Shown here one piece after another: positions 54,909 through 64,000 of a stretch of 64,000 bases of DNA. Location: contig CAKOHE010000120.1 in NCBI GenBank assembly GCA_934047225.1, positions 248,001-312,000 on the forward strand. Reading direction: 5' to 3'. Positions within the stretch are counted from its first letter, which is position 1; the number at the start of each line of letters is the position of its first letter. The stretch comes from Ypsolopha sequella. Taxonomy: Eukaryota > Arthropoda > Insecta > Lepidoptera > Ypsolophidae. The notes under the pieces are model-generated. The model worked only from the letters and a program-made list of their open reading frames with translations, was not told the DNA's origin and did no database searches. The position numbers and the translations under genes are program-made.

Positions 54909-56349
54909 ATATGAGCATTTCTCATTTTTTTTCGTAACTTGATTTTTTTGCTGTCCCACAAAGTTATTTATCATTATTGTGTACAAAATGGTCTAACAGT
55001 ATTTAACTGTAGACGGTGTGGTTTTCTTTATTTATTTTTGAATACGAAAAAAAATACTGAATGTCTAAAATAATTATATATTAATTAAAATTAAGTAAAT
55101 AAAAAACATTCCCAAATTTTAATGTATGAAAAGTCACGTGTCCCATACGACTTACTGATACTTTGATCGCTAATATTTCGGAAAGTTCAAAAGCATCCTA
55201 CGTATTTTTTGATTTTAATTGCTTAATCATTATGTCGGGGTTCATTTCATATTATCTTTGAGAAGAGACTAGTGCATTATTTTTTCAAAAAACACATTTT
55301 AATCTTGTCCCAGAAAAGTTTCAAAAAGTGACATCCTCTTTTGTTACCAATTTTAGCATATTACTTTTGTGAAATATACCAATAAGTTGATATTTTTAGT
55401 TTTTGGCAACACTCTACGTGACATTTCAGTATGCCATTTTGTTGAGCAATCTCTCTCTGCTGGATGGCGTCTTAGAGTGTACACGTGCCTACTATTGCTC
55501 AATTTCTGTTCAGTTTTTGTTACCAGATTTTGCAGGTAAATTGTTAATATCTCATAAAACCATTGTTGGTTTTTGAAAGAGAATATTCTAAGCTACATTC
55601 GAGTTGAATTTAAATAAAACAGTTATTGTTTTTACTGTGATGAATAAATTTTAAAACATAAATTATTCTCGTTTCGTTACTTCTTCTTTTGTTACTTTGG
55701 CATAGTAATGTATAAGAGGAAAGTTAGGTAACAAAAAAGGAATTCAAACAAAAGTAGCAAAAAAGGTAACAAAAAAGGAATTTTGTTACTCTTATTTTGT
55801 TACTGTCCCAAAATTAATCAACATTAATTTTGAATTTTCCTGGGTTTTAATTGACTTAAAACACCTAAAAATGATCGTTAATAATGAAAAATAGAAACAT
55901 GTCGGGATAAATAATATTATCTTTCTATAATTAATTTTGGTTTTCATAAAATAAAAACTTTTGCCTTTATGTTTGTACCAATGGTAACAAAAAATAATTA
56001 TTGCAGAGTTTTCGTAAATATGTTTTTATTTAAAGGGATATTTTTGCTGAAATTATTAAAAGTATAATCATGAATTTAAAGAAACAATGTTTCCTACTGG
56101 TATATCTACAATAACTTATCCAATTTTCACCAAATAAGTAGTAACAAAATAGGACGCTTTTTTTCACCCCCTAATTGGATTTTCACAATTTTATCACTGA
56201 AACGGTGAAATCACATACGTGCTATACCAATATTATCAATCTAAACATAATAAATTATCAGATTTTTATGTTATATACATATATTTACGATATTTTCATT
56301 TTGGACAAGTTTTTGAATTAGTAGCAAATTTTTTGAGAAATGCTCATAT
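54909..56349. mobile_element. Possible 1.4-kb inverted-repeat element
   Basis: ATATGAGCATTTCTCA at 54909 recurs exactly inverted at 56334-56349. Inside are many TTTGTTAC or GTAACAAA words (for example 55330-55400, 55670-55810, 55975-56165) and no ORF. Confidence 0.5.
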
Positions 56350-56639
56350 GGTAACTCTCTTATTCTATAGATATGTAAAATATCCTTAAACTATAAGTGT
56401 CCTTATTAGGCTATTTTATACTGGCTCACCTCTACATAGCTATACCCTATCCTAGTCTATTTTTCAAAGATAATTAGATAATTTAGTTTGCGTAAAACTT
56501 AGAATTGCCAAAGTATGTACCTACTCATTCAAATCCGAAGTTAGTACCGCAGTTCTTCTGAATATACATAATATTAGCGTATATAATCTATTATAATATT
56601 TTAGTTATTGAGTCACAGTATGATTGTATAAGTAACCTA

Positions 56640-57010
56640 GTAACCTGGTTCCATCTATACTAATAATAACGCATTACTACTTAGTTGTATTAGGCTTTCG
56701 TATGCGTGTGTGCAGTCACGTGTCAAACTAGTTAAGTTGGTGTTGCATTCTATCGCTAGGTGGAGCTAGTATCATCAATCAATACATAAAAAAAGAAAAC
56801 TCCTGGCTCACTCACTCAGTGATTCATCAACGCACAACCCAAACCCTTGGACCTGGAAAGCTGAAATTTTGCACAGAGGTTTCCTTTATAATTAGAAAAG
56901 GAATAAGGCCGAATTTTCGAAAAATAGGCGGTCAAATTTTCTATCGGAAATTCATTAGTTTTGTAGTTAAAACCATGAAAATTGGTATTGAGAATAGAAT
57001 TTAACTGATA
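56640..57010 (+). mobile_element. Degenerate Helitron fragment
   Basis: TTCATCAACGCACAACCCAA and GCTGAAATTTTGCACAGAGG parallel the 5' part of the Helitron at 22715. Termini not clear. Confidence 0.45.
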
Positions 57011-57814
57011 ATTACGACAATGACAACTTTTAGTGTATAACTACTCATTTTTTTTTACCTTTTATAAGCTACAGCTTAAGTTTGTAAAAGAACTAGTTGG
57101 ATACAAAATTTTACAATAAAAATAAACATCATCGTAGTTATTGGTAAGAAGAGAATTAAAGAGCATTTTCTGTGATAATTTCCTTTATGTGAGTACAATA
57201 ATTGTATATTATTAATATTGCAATTGTATACTATTGATAATTATTTTGTATACAATTATTTTGTATAACATTTTTTTTTATAGTTTATATAAGTTTTTAT
57301 ATTATTTTTAAGTATTTATTTATTTTATTGATACGTATTGCAGTTAATGAACTAATGAGTTTTAAACGGTTTTTTGTCTTTGTGTGCACAGATTAAATTC
57401 TCACTTTTTATTTAATTGCTTCTATCACCAAGGTTTTGCTGGTAGAAATCTCTTTCAGAGATAAGCTTGCATTTTTCTTAAACTGTCAGATTATTGTTAC
57501 TTGTAATACGTTTTTTTTTTTGAGTGCAATAAAGGATTTTGAATGGAATTGTTTTTTTTTTTCTTATGTTTGACTTTACCCTCTCAATTCTCAATATCAC
57601 AATTAATAGGGATATTTATTTCCACCAAAAGCTTGTCTGGAAGAAATCGATATAAGTGATAGGGCTGCCAATTGTTACCTTCTTTTGTACCTTCTTTTAC
57701 ATATTTTATGTATTTTGGTATTTTTGTTGTCTTATCATGTCATTGTAATTTTTTTAATTTGCGCGGTTATTTGTCTTTGGGAATTTTAAAAGTGTTAGGT
57801 CTAAACTGGCCACT
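57011..57814. other. AT-rich stretch, nothing recognised
   Basis: Poly-T runs, AATAAAGGA near 57530; no supported gene. Confidence 0.35.
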
Positions 57815-58374
57815 TAAGGTAGGGCCACTGAGTGATGGCACTTATGACAGCTGCATTTAGTGATGAGGTACATTTCAAATTTCGGTTAAAAATAAAAATC
57901 AAGTGTGAGTTTACTCAACATTAGACACGTCATTTAACATTCAACATAATGATACAAAAGCAAAATGTACCAAAACCAGTGGCGTAGCTATCGGAGGGCT
58001 ATGCGGTGTAGTGCCCCGGGGCCCCCAAGAGATGTTTAAATATCTAAATCGAAAAATGTATTTTACTATCATTTATTTTCGTTTAGTTTAACTTCGTCAT
58101 TGTTTTGTTTTTAAATAAATATTGTTGCGTAACTTGGCGACCTCAAACACGATCTATAAAAAATGAGAAACATTAAAAAAAAAATTTCGTTTCTATACGA
58201 ATTCTATTGCACAATAAAGCAACATTCAAATCGAAAAATAATAACCGAAACAAGTAGTACATCACTATCAACAATGAAGTATTACATTTTTTAATTCACA
58301 ATTGCTTATAAATAATTACGATACTATGTAGGCATTTAAACGTCATAGGCGCCATCACTCAGTGGCTTTTCTGT
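57815..58374. mobile_element. MITE family D, copy 3
   Basis: TAGGGCCACTGAGTGATGGC at the left, GCGCCATCACTCAGTGGC at the right; the outermost right bases have diverged. Confidence 0.82.
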
Positions 58375-59106
58375 AGTTGAAAAACAGGTGCAAGGAGCGC
58401 GACACGATGTTTTTGCGATTAAACAGTACGTCACGCTCCTCGCACTTATGATTCAACTAGTGGCGTCACGCGTAGGCTTACCAGATGACAGGAATTTTCC
58501 TGACATGTCAGGAATTTTGGCCCTCTTCAGGAAATCAGGAATAAATTTGTCAGGAATATTTGAAACAGATGAATAATTGCTTGAAATTATTATAATTTAT
58601 TGAGTTTCAATATATTTGTACAGAAAACAGGTGAAAATCGCGCTGCCTAACATGAAACCTTTAGAAAAACGTCAGGAAAATTATTGAATTATCAGGTTAA
58701 TTTACATTAAATGAAACACGTGAAGGGTGTAAAAACGTCACATATTTAACTCGTTCCTGCATTTTATGCATCACACCGTCTACATATCAATAGGAATCGT
58801 CTAGCTGTTCGAATAATGAAACTTTGAATTCGATTTATATTGTGTCTGAAGAATCGAAACTGATCGACGTATCGAATAATAAACATTCGGCTTACTATCC
58901 TAGAAAAGAGAAAGCATAAATTTAAATTCACCTGCTGAAAGTTTTAGAAAAACTACACTGACTTTGCTTCTCTCTTCCCTAAACAATGATCTCTAGGAGT
59001 CGGCTCACCATTATCAGCTCAACTCAAAATGGTTATAGTCCCCCACTTCCTTAGAAAAAAAAAAAAAACAGAAAATATGGTTTTCTTTTGAAGTTTGTAA
59101 ATAGTA
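58375..59106. other. Non-coding stretch
   Basis: Small inverted pair GTGCAAGGAGCG / CGCTCCTCGCAC (58388-58445) and several TCAGGAATTT words; nothing else recognised. Confidence 0.35.
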
Positions 59107-59230
59107 TTTTGTGCAACTGTAACATAATTTGAGACAGTTTGACACGAGCCCTTGTGGAACGACGAAGCGAGTTTCGTAATCATTTAGCACGAGTGTCCCA
59201 ATGTCTAATTATGTTCAGTTGCACACAATA
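59107..59230. repeat. Foldback repeat
   Basis: TTTTGTGCAACTG … ACATAATT pairs with AATTATGTTCAGTTGCACAC, about 125 bp in all. Confidence 0.6.
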
Positions 59231-59422
59231 TTTTATCTGTAACCATCAAAGATATCGCCTTTATTTATTATATTTTCAATTAATAAATTCACATAAAAAC
59301 AAAAAGTGGTATCATGAAGAGGCCTATCACAAAGCTGTCACTTCTACCCACTGATGATCAAGAGACCCAGCGACCACCGCAAGAAACAAGACGACGACCT
59401 TTCAAAAATTCAATTTTCTCAC

Positions 59423-59605
59423 CATGGTTTTAATGCTAATTACCATCTTTATATCCAGAGTAAACGGAGCAGCGTATAACATATTCAAATTCGGTACTAA
59501 TCAAAGTATCTATTTTGATAAGGTATCCAGCATGCGTTTAATTCAAGATGATTGGAAATTGATTGTATTATACATCTCTTTTGTACATTCATTGTAAGTG
59601 GTTTT
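59423..59605 (+). pseudogene. Env-like fragment of an LTR element
   Basis: ATG at 59423 opens about 58 codons: a hydrophobic start (MVLMLITIFISRVNGA, signal-peptide-like), then NQSIYFDKVSSMRLIQDDWK, which resembles the mature N-terminus of env-type glycoproteins in insect retroelements. It stops soon after. Only this piece is present; the identification rests on one short motif. Confidence 0.35.
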
Positions 59606-59639
59606 AAATCAAAATTTGGTATAAAATTTCACATAAAGT

Positions 59640-60795
59640 GAATATACATAATGCCTAATATATAATATACTTCTAACCAACTAAACTTACACAATATATT
59701 TTTTGTTTGATATGTATATGTCGTAGGATGATTTGATAAATCGAATCTTCGCGAAAATCCTAGGGGTTTTGCGAAAACGCGGATAATTAGACATAGGCGA
59801 AAAATTATCAAATCTTACTGGACAAAGTCAGGATTTTTGCGAAAATACTCGTTACTATAGCAATATTGCGAAACGAAACGCTGGCTGTTATGAAATAAGA
59901 ACGCTGATTGGTCGGTCAGCGCGTTCAATAAGAGATCGTCTCTGATTGGTTGACGTCTTAAATGTCAATCATTTGTTGCCGCACGTTATTTGTTTACGTT
60001 TGTGTCTGAGTTAAATTGCAGAAGTGTTTTGTTTTTTATCGTAAATAGTGTACCTACTTGGACTTAAATAAAGTGGTAAATAAAAGTGCCACACGGATGT
60101 AGTGTCATATATCATAAAAGTCTTAGTCAACCACTCAACAACAACAATGCTTTCGAGATTGGTTTAGCGGTGTTTTGTTTGTCATTGTGTTAAAAGTGGA
60201 CTATAAAATTTGACTTAATTTCTCAAAAAATGTGCATTACCTTTTAATAAGTGTGGTAGCGTTATAATCGGGGACCCCACCTCTACCAGCTTTAACCACT
60301 TTTACCCCCATACAACTGCCAAACGATACTAAATCCAACCCGGACTTAATATACATACATATCGTATACATACAAATAAATAAAAAATAACTACTTAATA
60401 TACTATATATAAAAATATCAAAAGACTGAGTGATGAAGTGAGACTACCAACCTAAAGAAACTTCATGATGTGATCTTAAATTATTTTTAAATATCGCCAG
60501 TGAAGGCGATATACGTATCTTCGTGGGTAAATCATTCCACAGACGAACGGCTTATAATTGCTACGCGGCGTAGCTACTCTGCTCTACAATTACTACGCAG
60601 AAGAAAAACAATTCGGATTGAGGTACCAAGCGAGGTGAGGTCACAACTTGTGATTGTTTTTCTTATTTTTGAATTGATAGATCTCTATGCTCGATTCTTT
60701 TCAAAATTCAAATGAGACATCTGTCACGTTATGTAAATAAATTTGTTACAATGATATTACGGAATAAAATAGTTTTCTTGCATATTTAAAACTGG
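59640..60795 (+). repeat. Possible LTR with promoter-like motifs
   Basis: Lies between the env-like fragment and a primer-site-like motif. Two CTGATTGG (inverted CCAAT) boxes near 59912 and 59943 and TGACGTCT at 59951. Ends not defined; a host promoter is an alternative. Confidence 0.25.
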
Positions 60796-60880
60796 CGACG
60801 AGAAAATGGAAATTAACAAATACAAAAAGGCTCGGACCTGCCTAAAAGGTCAACTTACACGTCAAAGGAGATTAATACGA
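60796..60880 (+). pseudogene. Primer-site-like motif and short gag start
   Basis: TGGCGACGAGAAAATGG resembles LTR-element leaders; the ATG inside opens MEINKYKKARTCLKGQLTRQ, reminiscent of retroelement Gag starts, then a stop. The element is not traceable further right. Confidence 0.3.
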
Positions 60881-61240
60881 TATTGACGATGGAAACTTTC
60901 TTTCAAGGAATTCTTACTTTGTAAGTTGAAAGAAACTAAGTAAAGAGACTTGTTTTACATACCTACATGTTGTAAGTGTATTGTCGTAAAGTCGTAACTT
61001 ATTTTATACATAGCCCTTCTCCGGCCATGCGGCTGGCTGTTTATAATACATAAATAATTAAAACTTTATTGGGATCTCGTAAGAAACGAACACTCGACGA
61101 TCATAAAAATTATCAATATTCGACAGAGATCGGCCTGTTCTTTAATTGCTTTTGTCAAAAAATAAACCTAATAAATAACGTTTCTCAGACGGTAAACTCT
61201 GGGGTATGCAAGTAAGAATATAATTTACTACATAGCTATT
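60881..61240. other. AT-rich stretch, nothing recognised
   Basis: No ORF or repeat identified. Confidence 0.35.
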
Positions 61241-61790
61241 TTAGGGTTCCGTACCTGAAGTGTGCCAAACGGGACCTTATTACTAATAATAATAAGTTAT
61301 GTAGCGTGTGACCTTCGCCGTGAACTCCCTCTATACGAGAGGCGTAGTGCCGTCTCGCTTTCGTTAAGTTAGCCGTTATTCGGAGAGACTCGACTGCGTT
61401 CGTGGCTCTCCGCGACCACGCCACCTCTCGGACGCCCGCGCCGTTGAATGCTGACCTCACCCCCCGCGCCGTTGAGCGGGAAGTCGAGCTATGACCGTCA
61501 GCTAATGAGGCCGCGCGCGCGCCGCTGGCATTCAACTGTTTTCCATAGTGACATTAAAATCTAACGTGTACTCCGCATTTCACTTGACACCAGTCACAAC
61601 CCAGAACCCTAGAACGTCGCTATACACGCGACAGTTATAAGTTATTATCAAGCCTCCCCTGTCCGTCGTCCGTCTGTCTGTCAGCTCTAGGGGTCTTCAG
61701 CATCAATCGTTATGGTAGCCAGTTGAAATTTTCACACAATACGTGTTGCGATGGCCGCTGTCAATTAAGGCGAATGGATACGCCAACTGC
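61241..61790 (+). mobile_element. Dispersed repeat split by a solo LTR
   Basis: TAGGGTTCCGTACCTGAAG before, and TGTCCGTCGTCCGTCTGTCT plus AGTTGAAATTTTCACACA after 61634, belong to a repeat common in butterfly genomes; the two halves join if 61300-61637 is removed. Confidence 0.5.
61300..61633 (+). mobile_element. Solo LTR, 334 bp, GC-rich
   Basis: TGTAGCGTGT … ACACGCGACA inverted ends, flanked by GTTA at 61296-61299 and 61634-61637. A 4-bp duplication fits a gypsy-type LTR. Contains CCGCGCCGTTGA twice and a CG-alternating run. Confidence 0.6.
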
Positions 61791-62394
61791 AATTTGGACC
61801 TGTCTTTGAAGGCCTACTCCTCTCACACGGGTGGTCCAAAAACTTTCATAAAAATATATGATAACTAGGCATTATAGAGTCAAAAATAAATTTTAAGTTT
61901 CATGAACAATTTTTCTATTGTAAGTTTTGACAAAAAAAATCGAAAGTCATCGAAAGTTTCACATGATTAACACAAGAATTCTCTTACTCCTTTCAAACGC
62001 TTAAAGCGATTTTAATCATTATTTCACCAAATTATAGGAAATTTTTAGATCTAAAAAATTCAAGTTCAATTTTTTTTTCGTCCACGGCGTCCATGTGAAA
62101 AGTATTATTTTCTCCTATTTTGCGCTAGCCGGAGACGCAGTGGTTGTCGTAACAGCCACCTTTCAAGGCACGCTGAAATGAACATTATTTCAATGTCGTT
62201 TCCGTTGAAATTTGTACCGACACACATCGAGTTATTTAGCGTGGTCATACGCCTTAATACCCGACGGAGGTCCCCATACAATAAACCTTCTTAGGAGGCC
62301 GGCGGAGCAATCCTAGTTCATACAAACCAAATATCAAAACCATTTGCTAATCATAGATATTCTTAAAGTAGTGTGTATTTATTCCGATTGCATT
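61791..62394. other. Non-coding stretch before the hAT-like insertion
   Basis: No gene supported. The last eight bases (ATTGCATT, 62387-62394) are the left target duplication of the next element; this is presumably intron of the MGA-like gene. Confidence 0.4.
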
Positions 62395-63238
62395 CACTAG
62401 CGCCGACATCAATGGGCCCGGGGGTGCCCAAGTCCCCACAATGTAGGGCTGAGCCCCCCCAAACAAAATTATGTCCTGTGTCCTTACTTTTGCTGAGACT
62501 GAATTAAAACCAGCGTCCCGCCGACGCTCGCTAAAACGAGTTGTTCAAAATTCAATAACCGAAACTGACCCTTTTGTATTAATAATAAAGACAAAAGCCT
62601 AGAAAACTTTTTTGAAAGTTGCATTGTTCGTAGAAATAATAGATTGAGGGGGTGAGGGGCGCCGCCGTACGAACTTTATGCCGCGAAAGTTATGCCACTT
62701 TAGAAAAAAAAACATTATTTACTTACTAGAACAATTATTGAAAATCTGCTCAATAAATGCGTAGATATAGCAATGAGCTATTTTAAATAGCATAGTTTTC
62801 ATAGAGAACGTCATTGATGAGCTAAAATTTCAACTTATGCCAAAAGCGGCCGTTTAAAGCCTCGCGATATTTCCATACAAAGGAAAGAAAAACTCAACAC
62901 TTTACATGATGTAAAGAAGTTTTTACAGTACGCCAGTTACTTCCTGAAGTATCTAAATGCATTAAACTCTTACGAACTGTACCAGTAATCACAGCGTCAG
63001 CTGAAAGATCATTCAGTGCTCTTCGTAGATTGAAAACTTACTTGCTGTCTGCTATGACGCCCAGAGACTCGACAACATCGCAGTTTTGAACACCCATCAA
63101 ACTGTTCTGGGTAGTTTAGACCTCAGACCTCTCGTCAACGAATTAATTATGAGATAAATTAAATAAGATATGATTTGTAAACCTTGTTTTTTTATGTAAC
63201 TTGGCCCCCCCAACATTTTTGTCAAGTCGGTGCCCATG
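62395..63238 (+). mobile_element. hAT-like transposon remnant
   Basis: 844 bp flanked by the 8-bp duplication ATTGCATT (62387-62394, 63239-63246). Inverted ends are imperfect (CACTAGCGCCGAC against CATGGGCACCGAC). It encodes a piece of hAT transposase C-terminus. The right duplication lies 4 bp before the splice acceptor of the following exon. Confidence 0.7.
62940..63156 (+). pseudogene. hAT transposase dimerisation-domain remnant
   Basis: LPEVSKCIKLLRTVPVITAS and AERSFSALRRLKTYLLSAMT are the hAT C-terminal dimerisation motif; a frame change near 63060 leads to RLDNIAVLNTHQ and a final LVNELIMR stop. Earlier transposase regions are deleted. Confidence 0.75.
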
Positions 63239-63250
63239 ATTGCATTACAG

Positions 63251-64000
63251 TACACTGGAATCGATGAACCAAGGGATACAAAACCTGATGAGGTTGAAAT
63301 GGTGAATAGCACTACTGTAATCAAGGAAAAAATAAAGAGAAAATATAACGAACTAGAGAGACTAGATGTTACTGTTATAAGACTATCTGATTCAGGAGAT
63401 ATTGAAAAAGAAATGCTTCCATGCAATAAAGCATTTTGCGCCTTGGGATGTATATGCTCTTCTTTGGAATTTAGACATAACATAAAAACACACTGTGGAA
63501 GAGTTGATTGCATGTTTGAATGCAAATGTGATTTCTCGAGATACAAGGCTTTAAGTAGTTTGGATGGAAACAGTTTAGATCTGATACCGGGACTAATTAA
63601 TTTAGACAACAAAATTAATTCAAAGCTTGCTAAAGAAGAGAAAAAATTTCACCAAACTGTTGTGGTAACTCAAGAAAAAAGTATAATGTTAAAATCACAA
63701 CGAAGAAACTTAAAAGTTCCAAAAAGGTACCTAGAATTTTTCAATAGCGGTTTCAAAGGTGAACAAAATGAACGTAAGTTCTTGTCAGTCTCTGTATTAA
63801 AACTAGATTGTGTAAATATAGAACCTTGGTGTATGGTACACAATCTCTATCAATGTTTTTGTCAAGGAATCTTTACTGAACGTCTTAAACAAGAATCTTC
63901 AAATCACATGGAAGGTGAATATATTGATCTATCTAATGATTTGTTAATAGAATCCGACAATACTAACAGCAATATTTTAAATAACTTCAAATCAGCGGGA
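63251..64000 (+). CDS. MGA-like protein exon (cysteine-rich conserved domain), open to the right edge
   Basis: Follows an acceptor GCATTACAG and stays open for 250 codons to the window edge. Residues ~58-93 hold a cysteine array (C58, C63, C67, C69, C82, C87, C91, C93: FCALGCICSSL, HCGRVDCMFECKC), which I recognise as the MGA/DUF4801 conserved domain of the MAX-interacting repressor MGA. LKVPKRYLEFF (~154) and WCMVHNLYQCFC (~193-204) also fit. The protein would be nuclear. Codon use is ordinary and there are no stops, so this is probably a live host gene. A GTAAGT at ~63773 could be a donor, but coding character continues past it. Confidence 0.55.

Noticed and set aside
63097..63612. 171-codon minus-strand ORF
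   Set aside because: Antisense shadow across the hAT remnant and the MGA-like exon; no motif.

Overview
The window looks like nuclear DNA of a moth or butterfly (Lepidoptera). It is AT-rich, has intron-containing genes, and carries repeat types I associate with that order: Helitrons ending in a CGCGGGC-type hairpin plus CTAGT, RTE-like LINE 3' ends closing on 'GTCCAGCAGTGGAC' and GATG repeats, and BEL/Pao LTR elements. Species identification is inference. No rRNA, tRNA, CRISPR or bacterial operon was seen.

Only two ordinary host genes are recognisable. On the minus strand, 9618-13311 holds exons for the N-terminal half of the mitochondrial DNA helicase Twinkle; its helicase half is not in the window and would lie past the left edge, beyond a large retrotransposon in the intron. 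On the plus strand, 63251 to the right edge is an open exon with an MGA-type cysteine-rich domain; a small hAT-like transposon sits 4 bp upstream of it.

The rest is a dense, nested transposon landscape. 1-8032: a minus-strand BEL/Pao element (5' LTR, tRNA-Ala-type primer site, gag-protease, start of reverse transcriptase), split by a young 2956-bp non-autonomous LTR element (433-bp LTRs, tRNA-Tyr primer site, 5-bp target duplication). 8040-9600 and the Twinkle introns: LINE ends, tandem repeats, MITEs and G-rich tracts. 17011-19275: two BEL pol fragments fused head to head. 19442-44315: a P-superfamily (THAP-domain) transposase gene whose exons are spread over 25 kb. Its introns hold a tandem duplication, an inverted-repeat element, a LINE end, two Helitrons, several MITEs, a second THAP element with perfect 40-bp terminal repeats and an 8-bp duplication, an Academ-like transposon with an XPG/FEN-like nuclease, and a 752-bp element with 34-bp terminal repeats. 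A solo LTR splits the last exon. 46047-54626: a structurally complete plus-strand BEL element with 75-bp tandem repeats in its LTRs, a reverse transcriptase deletion and frameshifts. 54632-63250: mostly AT-rich repeats, an env-like fragment, a solo LTR and the hAT-like insertion.

Most mobile genes here are broken, so the window reads as a fossil record of successive insertions. The items most worth following are the nuclease-encoding 3.6-kb transposon (34309-37918), the phase-preserving P-like gene around it, the short THAP element (25908-27748), the repeat-bearing BEL LTRs, and the transposons next to the Twinkle and MGA-like exons.
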